64,000 bases of DNA from Solirubrobacter sp963736505 (GTDB lineage Bacteria > Actinomycetota > Thermoleophilia > Solirubrobacterales > Solirubrobacteraceae). The stretch covers positions 1,922,001 through 1,986,000 of the forward strand of contig CAVTOZ010000003.1 of the NCBI GenBank assembly GCA_963736505.1. Reading direction: 5' to 3'. The notes beneath the pieces were generated by a model. It was not told where the DNA came from. It saw only the letters and a list, made by a program, of their open reading frames with translations, and searched no databases. The translations under genes and the position numbers were made by a program. Shown here one piece after another: positions 17,281 to 25,619 of this stretch; positions within the stretch are counted from its first letter, which is position 1, and every line of letters begins with the position of its first letter.

Positions 17281-18945
17281 GTGGCCCGCCGTCGTCGACG
17301 TCGTTCAGGGACGCTCGGGTACACGCCTCGGGCCGGTTCGCCGTTCCTGTCGGGCCCGCCCGCGCGCCGCCGCCGGCGCAACCGCAACCTCCCGTCGTTC
17401 TCCACCGTGCTGACCGTCCTGCTGGTGCTGGGCGCGATCGGCGCGGTCGGCTACTACTTCGTGTCGCGCGCGCTCAAGGTCGATCACCGGCCCGCGGTCA
17501 TGCGCGCGTACGTCGCGGCGTGGAAGAAGAACGACCAGCAGGCGATGTGGCGGCTGATCGACGCCGCCGGCCGGCGCGAGCATCCCGTGCTCGGCTTCAC
17601 GAAGTCCTACCAGTCCGCGTATCGCAGCGCGACGGTCAAGTCGGTCTCGGTCGGCGCCCTCTCCCCCGTCCGCAACGGCGTCGCGAGCGTGCCCGTGACC
17701 GTCACGACGCGTTACTTCGGCACGCTGCGCGGGCGGATCCGGATCCGCGCGCACGAGGAGGGCAAGACCGCCCGCGTGGTCTGGGCGCCCGCGATGCGCC
17801 TGCCGGGGCTCAGGGGCGACGAGGAGGTCCACCGCCGCAGCGGCGCGACGCCGCGGCGCGGGAACATCTACGACGCCTCGGACCGGATCCTCGGCTCCGA
17901 CCCCACCGGCGCCTCGATCGCCGGCGTCTCGGGCGCCAAGCCGACCGGGCTGGAGCGGATCTACGACGCCCGCCTCGGGGGCCACCCCAGCTCGACGCTC
18001 ACGTTCGGCGACCGCACGATCGCCCGCGTCCCGCGCGTGGCGGGCAAGTCGGTCCACACCACGATCCGGCTCGGGCTCCAGAAGACCGCGCTGTCGGCGC
18101 TCGGCGGCAAGCTCGGCGGCGTCGCCGTGATCAAGCCCAGCGACGGCTCGGTGCTCGCGCTCGCCGGGCTGGCCGTCTCCGCGCCGCAGCCGCCTGGGAG
18201 CACGTTCAAGATCGTCACGCTGGCCGCCGCGCTGCAGCACAAGCTCGCGACGCCGTCGAGCTCCTACCCGGTGCGGACGGCGGCGACGTTGTCGGGTGTG
18301 ACGCTCTCCAACGCGAGCGGCGAGTCGTGCGGCGGCAGCCTGACGAAGTCCTTCGCCGACTCGTGCAACTCCGTCTTCGCGCCGCTCGGCGCGAAGATCG
18401 GCGCCAAGCGGCTCGTCGCCGCCGCCGAGGCGTTCGGGTTCAACGACACGCCGGCCGTCCCCGCCGCCAAGCCGAGCACGATCCCGAAGGCGTCGCAGCT
18501 GAAGGACGCGATCGCCGTCGGCTCGAGCGCGATCGGGCAGAACAAGGACCTCGCGACGCCGCTCGGGATGGCCGAGGTCGGCGCCACGATCGCCAACCAC
18601 GGCGTGCATGTGAAGCCGCGCATCATCCGCGGCGCCAAGGTGCGTCGCAACCGCGCGGTCAGCGCCGCCGTCGCGGCCCAGGTGCGCGCGATGATGCTCG
18701 CCGTGGTCAGCGGCGGCACCGGCAAGGCGGGCGCCGTGCCCGGCGTGCAGGTCGCTGGCAAGACCGGCACCGCCGAGCTGCGCCCGAACTCCAAGGACCC
18801 GAAGGACGCCGACGCCTGGTTCGTCGCCTTCGCGCCCGCCGGGAACCCGGACGTCGCCGTCGCGGTGATGCTGGTGGGCGCCGGCTTCGGCGGCACCGCC
18901 GCCGCGCCGGTCGCCCGCAAGGTCATGCAGGCCGCTATCGGGTGA
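17281..18945 (+). CDS. Penicillin-binding protein, transpeptidase (class B-like)
   Basis: 554 residues from a GTG. A very basic cytoplasmic N-terminus (RRRRRRS...RRRRRNRN) precedes one membrane span, an NTF2-like (MecA_N-type) domain, a dimerisation segment and a transpeptidase domain. Active-site motifs are complete: SxxK is Ser307 in PPGSTFK, SxN is Ser361 in SCN, and KTG begins at Lys494 in AGKTGTAEL. The transpeptidase domain is compact. It would cross-link peptidoglycan outside the membrane; related actinobacterial proteins act in growth or sporulation. It overlaps the convergent amidase gene by 11 bases. Confidence 0.92.
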   Translation: MARRRRRRSGTLGYTPRAGSPFLSGPPARRRRRNRNLPSFSTVLTVLLVLGAIGAVGYYFVSRALKVDHRPAVMRAYVAAWKKNDQQAMWRLIDAAGRREHPVLGFTKSYQSAYRSATVKSVSVGALSPVRNGVASVPVTVTTRYFGTLRGRIRIRAHEEGKTARVVWAPAMRLPGLRGDEEVHRRSGATPRRGNIYDASDRILGSDPTGASIAGVSGAKPTGLERIYDARLGGHPSSTLTFGDRTIARVPRVAGKSVHTTIRLGLQKTALSALGGKLGGVAVIKPSDGSVLALAGLAVSAPQPPGSTFKIVTLAAALQHKLATPSSSYPVRTAATLSGVTLSNASGESCGGSLTKSFADSCNSVFAPLGAKIGAKRLVAAAEAFGFNDTPAVPAAKPSTIPKASQLKDAIAVGSSAIGQNKDLATPLGMAEVGATIANHGVHVKPRIIRGAKVRRNRAVSAAVAAQVRAMMLAVVSGGTGKAGAVPGVQVAGKTGTAELRPNSKDPKDADAWFVAFAPAGNPDVAVAVMLVGAGFGGTAAAPVARKVMQAAIG

Positions 18946-19870
18946 AGATCGCCTCCGGCAGCAGCGCGCTGACGACGAACACGCCGGCGTCGACGATCTC
19001 GGAGATGCGCAGATCGACGGCGAGGCTGCAGAGCAGGTAGGCGTCCTCGCGCGAGAGGTCGTAGGTCGCCGTCAGGTGGTCGATCATCGCGCGCGTCGCG
19101 TTCTGCGCGTTCTCGTACAGGTCGCCGCCGACGCCGGTGGTCGCGAACCAGGAGCCGTGGTCGACGCGCGGCGTCAGCGAGCCGGGCGCCGTCCGGTACT
19201 GCGGCGACGGGATCGTCCGCTTCTCGACCGAGAACCGCAGCGTCGCGTACATCGGCGACTCCAGGCCGGTGACGCAGATCTCGCCGTCGCCCTGGCAGCC
19301 GTGCGCGTCGCCGCAGCTGAACAGCGCGCCCGGCTCATGGACCGGCAGATAGAGCGTCGTCCCGGCCACGAGCTGGCGCGTGTCGAGGTTGCCGCCGAAC
19401 ACGCCCGGGGGCATCACCGGCTGCGCGCTGGCGCCGGGCGGGCAGACGCCCATCGTGCCGAAGAACGGCGTCAGCGGGATCACGATGTCGTCGCGGAAGT
19501 ACGTGCGATCGCCCGGCGTGAGGTCGAAGATCCGCAGGTACGGCTCGGTGAAGTCGTCGCTCAGCAGCCCGAGCCCGGGGAAGATCGCCACCCAGCCCCA
19601 GCCCTTGACGTGCATGTCGAGGATCTCGACCACGAGCGTGTCGCCGGGCTCGGCGCCCTCGACCGCCACCGGGCCCGAGAGCGGGTACACGCGGTCCCAG
19701 TCCATCCCGGCGATCGCGCTGACGTCGGAGTCAGGCCCGATCTGGTCGTCGCTGACGTCGCGCGTCTCGAACACGACGGTGTCGCCGCCGGCGACGGTGA
19801 GCACCGGCGCGGTGCCGGCGTCCCAGGTGAAGTGCACGCTGTCCGTCGGGAAGTAGTGCGTGGTGGCCAT
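18935..19870 (-). CDS. Acetamidase/formamidase family protein
   Basis: 311 residues, full length for the FmdA/AmdA family. Conserved features include the start HYFPTDSVHFTWD, the segment VGVCP-like GVCPPGASAQ, PPGVFGGNLD and the metal-site region CGDAHGCQGDGE. The family hydrolyses short aliphatic amides to ammonia and a carboxylate. The ATG at 19870 has AAGGTG seven bases upstream; an upstream in-frame start was rejected for lack of a ribosome site. It is a single-gene unit, convergent with the penicillin-binding protein. Confidence 0.9.
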   Translation of the reverse strand: MATTHYFPTDSVHFTWDAGTAPVLTVAGGDTVVFETRDVSDDQIGPDSDVSAIAGMDWDRVYPLSGPVAVEGAEPGDTLVVEILDMHVKGWGWVAIFPGLGLLSDDFTEPYLRIFDLTPGDRTYFRDDIVIPLTPFFGTMGVCPPGASAQPVMPPGVFGGNLDTRQLVAGTTLYLPVHEPGALFSCGDAHGCQGDGEICVTGLESPMYATLRFSVEKRTIPSPQYRTAPGSLTPRVDHGSWFATTGVGGDLYENAQNATRAMIDHLTATYDLSREDAYLLCSLAVDLRISEIVDAGVFVVSALLPEAIFTR

Positions 19871-20032
19871 GCGCGGCACCTTATGCCTGTACACGCGGTC
19901 GGTTCCAGCCCTAGTGCGAATCCCGCACACTGCGGATATGCGAAGCCTGACCTTCGGCGAAGCCGTCATCAGCACCGCGCTGCTCTCGATCTACGTCGGC
20001 GCGCGCGGCGGCGCGCTCGCGATCTCCGCAGC

Positions 20033-22993
20033 TCAGACGAGCCCGACTCTGTGCGCCAACGCGGCCGCCTCGGTCCGCGAGCGCACGTCGAGCTTGGAGA
20101 GGATCCGGGACACGTGGACGCTGGCGGTCTTCTCCGCCATGTAGAGCGACTGGCCGATCTCGCGGTTCGTGCGGCCGTCCGCGAGCAGCGCGAGCACCTG
20201 GCGCTCGCGCGGGGTGAGGCCGAACGGGTCCTCTTCCGCCGCCTCGGGGGCGGGCTCCTCGACGTCGCGCCCCAGCCGGAGCCGCGCACGCAGCGCGAAG
20301 CCTTCGATCTCGGCCGCCAGCCAGGCGGCGCCGATCCGGTTGGCCGCCTCGAGCGCGTCGAGCGCCGTGGCGGCCGCCGTGTCGCGGTCGCCGGCCGCCA
20401 GCTGCGCCTCGGCGCGGCGGCGGCGCGCCTGGGCGGCGCGGTAGGGGCGCCCGAGCGCGTCCCACGCGGCCGTCGCCGCGGCCCACAGCTCGGGATCGTC
20501 GGCGCCCTGGGCGCGGGCCAGCTCCGCTCTGGCGGAGGCCAGGAACGCGCATGGCAGCGGGCGGCCGGCGGCCAGGTCGGAGTCGGTCGCCGCGCAGGCC
20601 TCGACGCGTGCGAGCAGCATCTGCGCGTTGGCGACGGCGCCGCGCGGGTCGTCGCCGAGGTCGCGCGCCCGCACCGCGGCGTCGGCCTCGACGCGCACGC
20701 CGGTGGCCGACACGCGCGACATCTGCAGCACGTCCTCTGAGCAGAACTCGAGCCGGTCGAGCGCGTCGTCGATCGCGGCGCGCGCGGCTTCGAGATCGCC
20801 GGCGCGGCGCTCGAGCTCGGCGCGCAGCGAGCCGAGCGGGCCGATCCACTGCGGCTCGCGCGAGTCCGACGCCACGTCGTCGGCCTGGTCGAGCAGCATG
20901 CGGGCGCGCGCGTGGTCGCCGCGGCCGAGCGCGAGCTCGATCCAGCGCAGCGCCTCGTTGATGTAGGTGGTGCCCATCGCCGGCCGCCCGGGCGGCGGCA
21001 GCTCGGACTCGGCCATCGCCCAGTCGCCGGCTTCGAAGGCGAGCTCGGCGCGCAGCAGGATCGGCCAGCGCGGGCGGATGCCGTACTCGCGCGCGAGCGC
21101 CACGCCGTCGTCGGCGATCCGGCGCGCCTCGGGCAGCCGGCCCGAGTTGGCCAGCGCGTCGGCGAGGTTCACGTAGCTGGTCAGCGCGTTCTGGAGGAAG
21201 CCGTGCTCGCGCGCGCGGGCCAGCCCTTCGCGCAGCGCCGCCTCGCCCTCCTCGTAGCGGTCGAGGCCGAACAGCGAGACGCCCAGGGCATCGAGCGAGC
21301 GGATGCGCGCGACCTGGGCGCCGACCTCGCCGGCGACCTCGATCGCCTCGCCGGCGGCGTCGACGGCCTCGCGGAAGCGCGACTCGAGCATCAGCTCGCG
21401 GGCCATGCTCGAGAGCACCTCGGCGCGCGCCGTGCTCGGCTCCGCCGGCAGCAGCTCCAGCGCGCGCCGGCGCGTCTCGGCGGCGTCGCGCGAGCGGCCC
21501 TGGTTGAACTGCTCGCGCGCCATCCGGTCCAGCAGGATCGCGCCGCGCAGCGGCTCCTCGCTGAGGTTGAGCTCGCTCAGCGCGGCGCGGATGAGCGTCT
21601 CCGCGCGGCCCGGCTCGTGCTCGCGCGAGCGCGCCCAGGCGGCGGCGCGCAGCAGCTCGACGTGGTCGCGGCCGGCGAGCGCCTGGGCGTCGGCGACGCG
21701 GTCCCACAGCTCCAGCGCGCGGCCGTAGAGCGCCGCGGCCTCGCCGTACGCGTGCACGCCCTCGGAGGCCTCGGCGGCGCGGACGGACGCGGCGAGCGCC
21801 TTGGGCTGGTCGCCGGAGGCGAAGTAGTGGTGCGCGATGCCGGCGGAGAGGTGGGCGCCGCCGTGGTCGGGCATCCCGTCGGCGCGCGCCTCCAGGGCGC
21901 GGGCGAGCGCGAGGTGCAGCTCGGCGCGCTCGCCGGGCAGCAGGTCGTCGGCCACGACCTCGCGCAGGAGCGCGTGGCGGAACATGTAGCGGCCCTCGCC
22001 GTCGGCCACGATCAGGTGCGCGGCGGCCGCCTCGCGCAGCGCCTCGCGCAGGGCGCGCGGGTCCATCCCGGACGCCTCGGCGAGCACGCCGTGGTCCAGC
22101 CGGCGGCCGGTGGAGAGCAGCCGCAGCGTCTCCTGCGCGTCGGCGCTCAGGCGCTCGATCCGCAGCATCAGCGCGTCGCGCAGCGTCGGCGGCAGCGCAC
22201 CGCGGCCGTCGAGGCCGGCGGCCAGCAGCTCCTCGGCGAACAGCGGGTTGCCCTCCGAGCGGTCGAACAGCCGCGCCAGCAGGTCCGCCTTGGGGGCCTC
22301 GCCGAGGATGTCGGCCAGCTGCTCGGCGAGCTCGTCCTGCGTCAGCGGGCGCAGCTCGACGCGGCGGGCGTTGGTGCCGCGCTCGAGCTCGGCGAGCAGC
22401 GGCCGCAGCGGGTGGCGGCGGTGCAGCTCGTCCGGGCGGTAGGAGGTGACGACGAACACGCGCTCGCGGCACAGCGATGAGGCGAGGTAGACGAGGAACG
22501 CGCGCGTCGAGCGGTCGGCCCAGTGCAGGTCCTCGATCGTCAGGACGAGCCCGCCTTCGCGCCCGAGCGCGTCGAGCAGCTCGAGCAGACCCTCGAACAG
22601 GCGCGCCTGGGCGGTGGACGCGTCCTCGGTGGGCGGCGCGGAGGCATCGCCGAGGCCGGGAAGCATGTGCGCGAGGCCCGCGCGCGCGGAGGACGACAGC
22701 GCCTCGAGCGCCGGGTCGCCCGAGCGGGCGAGCGGGCGCAGCGCGGCGACGAGCGGCGCGTACGGCAGCTCGCCTTCGCCGAGCTCGACGCACTCGCCGC
22801 CGATCACGCGTGCGCCGGAGGCCTTGGCGGCGCGCTCGAACTCGCCGAGCAGGCGGGTCTTGCCGACGCCTGACTCGCCCGCCACGAAGGCGATCGACGG
22901 ACGTCCGTTGCGGGCTTCCTCGAAGCCGGCCAGGAGCTCGGTCAGCTCTCCGGCCCTGCCGACGAACGTCGTGCTCGAGACGCGCGATGCCAT
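20033..22993 (-). CDS. Large ATP-binding LuxR-family regulator (LAL type)
   Basis: 986 residues. It begins with FVGRAGELTELL and a STAND-type NTPase with Walker A GESGVGKT and Walker B TIEDLHWAD, continues with a long TPR-like helical region and ends with a LuxR helix-turn-helix (LTPRERQVLALLADG, NREIGQSL, VHVSRILSKL). LAL proteins are ATP-dependent activators triggered by small molecules; target genes are unknown. I use the ATG at 22993; an ATG at 23113 in the same frame would add 40 low-complexity residues. A cluster of direct repeats and stem-loops lies upstream. Confidence 0.92.
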   Translation of the reverse strand: MASRVSSTTFVGRAGELTELLAGFEEARNGRPSIAFVAGESGVGKTRLLGEFERAAKASGARVIGGECVELGEGELPYAPLVAALRPLARSGDPALEALSSSARAGLAHMLPGLGDASAPPTEDASTAQARLFEGLLELLDALGREGGLVLTIEDLHWADRSTRAFLVYLASSLCRERVFVVTSYRPDELHRRHPLRPLLAELERGTNARRVELRPLTQDELAEQLADILGEAPKADLLARLFDRSEGNPLFAEELLAAGLDGRGALPPTLRDALMLRIERLSADAQETLRLLSTGRRLDHGVLAEASGMDPRALREALREAAAAHLIVADGEGRYMFRHALLREVVADDLLPGERAELHLALARALEARADGMPDHGGAHLSAGIAHHYFASGDQPKALAASVRAAEASEGVHAYGEAAALYGRALELWDRVADAQALAGRDHVELLRAAAWARSREHEPGRAETLIRAALSELNLSEEPLRGAILLDRMAREQFNQGRSRDAAETRRRALELLPAEPSTARAEVLSSMARELMLESRFREAVDAAGEAIEVAGEVGAQVARIRSLDALGVSLFGLDRYEEGEAALREGLARAREHGFLQNALTSYVNLADALANSGRLPEARRIADDGVALAREYGIRPRWPILLRAELAFEAGDWAMAESELPPPGRPAMGTTYINEALRWIELALGRGDHARARMLLDQADDVASDSREPQWIGPLGSLRAELERRAGDLEAARAAIDDALDRLEFCSEDVLQMSRVSATGVRVEADAAVRARDLGDDPRGAVANAQMLLARVEACAATDSDLAAGRPLPCAFLASARAELARAQGADDPELWAAATAAWDALGRPYRAAQARRRRAEAQLAAGDRDTAAATALDALEAANRIGAAWLAAEIEGFALRARLRLGRDVEEPAPEAAEEDPFGLTPRERQVLALLADGRTNREIGQSLYMAEKTASVHVSRILSKLDVRSRTEAAALAHRVGLV

Positions 22994-23179
22994 CCCTGCA
23001 GTATCGCGCCGCCGCAAGACGCCACCGCCGCCGCCTCGCGAGGAGCGGCGGGCGGCGGCGGCGCTGACAGGGGACACGCTCAGCATGGTGGCGGCGGCGC
23101 CGCCGGGCGACATCGGGCGGATGGAGCTTCGAAACCGCGCCCAGCCCTTAGGCGCGACCAGCTGGCCCCTTAGCGCGCC

Positions 23180-23252
23180 GGGAGTTCACCCGGCGTCCGC
23201 ACCCGGCTAGGCGCGTGTGGAACTCCCCGAAGCATCGCCCTCTGGGCGATGC
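23180..23252 (-). repeat. Two-stem dispersed repeat after the VOC gene (copy 1)
   Basis: Read on the minus strand, directly after the VOC stop, a perfect nine-base stem GCATCGCCC/GGGCGATGC with loop AGA (23232-23252) is followed by a longer stem whose arms are GGGAGTTC...CAC and GTGAACTCCC (23180-23227). Both stems and the loop text CGCGCCTAG...GGTGC recur at 51407-51478. There is no U-tract. It may terminate transcription of the VOC gene. Confidence 0.65.
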
Positions 23253-23254
23253 GA

Positions 23255-23629
23255 CTAACCCCTTAGGACGGGCCAGGGTGGGTAAGGCGGCTTGGACATG
23301 ACCTCGACCAGGTTGCCGCCCGGCTCCCGCACGAACGCGCGCGGCGCGTCCCACGCGTTGAGCCCGTCGCGCAGCTCGAAGCCGGCGTCATGCAGCCGCC
23401 GCAGCGCGTCGTCGTAGTCGGGCGCGATCACCGCGACGTGGCCATCGCGCGGGTTGACCGGGTCGTCGGTCGCGATCAGGTGGATCTGCGTGCCCTCGCG
23501 CTGGACCCAGGTGAAGCGTCCGCCGAGCAGCGGCGGCGGCTCGATCTCCTCGAAGCCGAGCAGCTCCCAGAAGGCGACGGAGTCGCGGATGCGGTCGGTC
23601 GGGAGCTCGAGGGAGGCGTGCTGGAGCAT
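23255..23629 (-). CDS. VOC/glyoxalase superfamily protein
   Basis: 124 residues, a single vicinal-oxygen-chelate unit: MLQHASLELP, FWELLGFEEIEPP, HLIATDD and a C-terminal FVREPGGNLVEVM. The pattern of His/Glu positions fits metal-dependent members such as glyoxalase I-like or dioxygenase-like proteins, but the reaction cannot be assigned. The ATG at 23629 lies divergent to the XRE-cupin regulator. The stop is two bases from a strong hairpin. Confidence 0.85.
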   Translation of the reverse strand: MLQHASLELPTDRIRDSVAFWELLGFEEIEPPPLLGGRFTWVQREGTQIHLIATDDPVNPRDGHVAVIAPDYDDALRRLHDAGFELRDGLNAWDAPRAFVREPGGNLVEVMSKPPYPPWPVLRG

Positions 23630-23738
23630 CGCCGGATTGTAGGCTCGGGAGCTCCGGTCGGACCACGCAACCGGAGCCCCCGCGGCGGGACACCCCTCCG
23701 GCCGGGAAGGTAATCCATGCACCTCCAGTTGACAAGAG

Positions 23739-24329
23739 ATGGCCTCCGGTAAGCCGGACGCGGAGCCTGCGCTGGGTCGCGACTTCGGCTCGCACGTGCG
23801 CGAGCTGCGGCAGCGCCGCCGCTGGTCGCTGGAATCGCTCTCGAAGGCCTCGGGCGTGAGCCGGTCGATGCTGTCGGAGATCGAGCGCAACCAGGCCAAC
23901 CCGACGCTCGCCACCGCGCTCGGCATCGCGCGCGCGTTCGGGCTGCGCCTCGGCGACATGGTCGACGGCCACCCGGGCGACAGCCGGCTGCAGGTGATCC
24001 GGTCCAACGACCCGTCCTACGACTACCGCTCCGACGCCGAGGTCGCGCTGCGCACGCTCTCGCCGCTGGCGCCGGACCGCGTGTTCGAGTTCTACCGCGT
24101 CGACTTCGAGCCGGGCGGCGCGCTGCGCAGCCCGGCGCACTTCGACGGCACGCGCGAGCTGGTCTACGTCGACCGCGGCCGGGTGACCGTCGAGTCCGGA
24201 GACGAGTCGTCGAAGCTGAGCGCCGGCGACTCGATCGTCTACGCGGCCGACGTGCCGCACGCGATCGTCAACGCCGGGCGCTCGCACGCCCGCGTGTTCC
24301 TGATCGACCTCTTCCCGCCTACCGGCTGA
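23739..24329 (+). CDS. XRE-family regulator with cupin sensor domain
   Basis: 196 residues. An N-terminal HTH_3 domain (LRQRRRWSLESLSKASGVS, MLSEIERNQANPTL) is joined to a C-terminal cupin (ELVYVDRGRVTV, AGDSIVYAADVPHAIVN). This is the PuuR/SutR-like layout, in which the cupin binds a small ligand or metal. TTGACA sits only seven bases before the ATG. The stop overlaps the convergent HbpS-like gene by 11 bases. Possible targets are the neighbouring VOC and SMP-30 genes. Confidence 0.9.
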   Translation: MASGKPDAEPALGRDFGSHVRELRQRRRWSLESLSKASGVSRSMLSEIERNQANPTLATALGIARAFGLRLGDMVDGHPGDSRLQVIRSNDPSYDYRSDAEVALRTLSPLAPDRVFEFYRVDFEPGGALRSPAHFDGTRELVYVDRGRVTVESGDESSKLSAGDSIVYAADVPHAIVNAGRSHARVFLIDLFPPTG

Positions 24330-24714
24330 GCGCGGCCTGCACGACGGCCTCGTCCTCGGCGCCGCTGGCGCCGGACGCGCCCATGGCGCCGACCACCTCG
24401 TCGCCGTCGAGGATCGGCAGGCCGCCGATCTGCGGCGTGAAGCGGCCGTGCGTCGCGGTCGAGATCGACGCGCTGAACGCGTGCAGCTCCTTCATCTTGT
24501 CGCCCTGCGCCGCGCTCGGCGCGCGCCACGCGGCGGCGGTCCAGGCCTTGCCCAGCGCGACCTCGGGCGTGATCCACGGCGCGCCGTCCATGCGGTGCGA
24601 GGCGATCAGGTGGCCGCCGGCGTCGACGACGGCGAACGAGAGCTTCAGGCCCTGGCGCGCGGCCTCCTCCTCGCCGGCGCGGATGTAGCCGACCGCCTGC
24701 TCGAGCGTGATCAT
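24319..24714 (-). CDS. GlcG/HbpS-like protein (DUF336)
   Basis: 131 residues. Typical segments are FAVVDAGGHLIASHRMDGA, ALGKAWTAAAW and GGLPILDGDEVVGAMGASG. Members of this family bind haem or cobalamin, or are encoded beside glycolate or diol-utilisation enzymes; the precise role is usually unknown. Its ATG overlaps the SMP-30 stop by four bases, so the two form an operon. The glycine-rich C-terminus ends SGAEDEAVVQAAL. Confidence 0.88.
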   Translation of the reverse strand: MITLEQAVGYIRAGEEEAARQGLKLSFAVVDAGGHLIASHRMDGAPWITPEVALGKAWTAAAWRAPSAAQGDKMKELHAFSASISTATHGRFTPQIGGLPILDGDEVVGAMGASGASGAEDEAVVQAALSR

Positions 24715-25619
24715 GGGCGCCCCGCGTGCGGGACGTCGACCGTGGTGGTGAACAGGACCGCCTCGCGGGCCGCCTTGCGGTTCTCCTCGGCGAAGTCGGG
24801 CGCGGAGCACATCAGCAGCGTCTTGGAGTCGTCGCCGCCCAGCATGCAGGCGAAGACGCCGAGCCCGTCCGGCATCGCGATCGTCTCGACGACCTCGCCG
24901 GCCGGCGACACGCGGCCGACGAACCCGCCGAGCGCGTTGGCTGCCCACACGTGGCCCTCGGCGTCGAGCGTCGCGCCGTCGGGCGCGAACGTGGCGCCGG
25001 TGAGCATCTCCGAGAGCGGGCCGAGCGCCGGCGTAGGCTGCAGCTGCGCCCACACGCGGCGGTCGGTCAGCGATCCGTCGGCGGCGATCGTGAACGCGCT
25101 GATGCGGCCGCCGACCGTCTCGTTGACGGTCAGCGTCGTGCCGTCCGGGCTGATCGTCGAGCCGTTGGGGAAGATCATGTCCTCGGCGGCGACCGAGACG
25201 CTGCCGTCCGGCGCGACGCGGACGAGCTTCGCGGCTTCGCCGTCGGCCCCGCCCATCAGGTCGAAGCCGAAGTTGCCCACGTAGATCGTGCCGTCGGCGG
25301 CCGCGACCATGTCGTTGAGGTGGCCGCCGCAGTGCTCGGAGACGTCGGCGTATACGCTCACCGCGCCGTCCGGAGCGCGACGCAGCAGCGTGCAGTCGAG
25401 CATCGAGACGACGACCAGCGAGCCGTCCGGCAGCCAGTCCATACCGGACGGCTGACCGTCGCCTTCGAGCGTCAGCACGTCCTCGGCCGTGCCGTCCGGC
25501 GCGACGGTGAACACCGTATGCCGGTAGAAGTCGGAGACCCACCAGCGCCCGTCGCGCCAGCGGGGACCTTCGAAGTAGTGCCCACCTTCAAGCAGCGTGC
25601 CCAGCTCTCTCGCTCCCAT
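24711..25619 (-). CDS. SMP-30/gluconolactonase-like beta-propeller protein
   Basis: 302 residues. The first blade has FEGPRWRDGRWWVSDF, with the metal-binding Glu, followed by DWLPDGSLVVVS, GHLNDMVAAADG and FPNGSTISPDG, the usual metal-ligand positions (Glu, Asn, Asn, Asp region). Family members hydrolyse sugar lactones or organophosphates. It is co-transcribed with the GlcG-like gene. Its start overlaps the 5' end of the divergent LtrA gene by 23 bases, so one of the two starts may be mis-set. Confidence 0.88.
   Translation of the reverse strand: MGARELGTLLEGGHYFEGPRWRDGRWWVSDFYRHTVFTVAPDGTAEDVLTLEGDGQPSGMDWLPDGSLVVVSMLDCTLLRRAPDGAVSVYADVSEHCGGHLNDMVAAADGTIYVGNFGFDLMGGADGEAAKLVRVAPDGSVSVAAEDMIFPNGSTISPDGTTLTVNETVGGRISAFTIAADGSLTDRRVWAQLQPTPALGPLSEMLTGATFAPDGATLDAEGHVWAANALGGFVGRVSPAGEVVETIAMPDGLGVFACMLGGDDSKTLLMCSAPDFAEENRKAAREAVLFTTTVDVPHAGRP

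Noticed and set aside
19938..20040. Possible small plus-strand peptide (MRSLTFGEAV...) in the gap before the LAL gene
   Set aside because: It runs into the large regulator gene on the other strand, has no ribosome site and no known similarity.
23476..23718. 80-codon minus-strand frame with GGAGGTGCATG start
   Set aside because: The start looks good, but the frame overlaps the VOC gene in another phase and lacks any domain; the VOC frame is clearly the real one.
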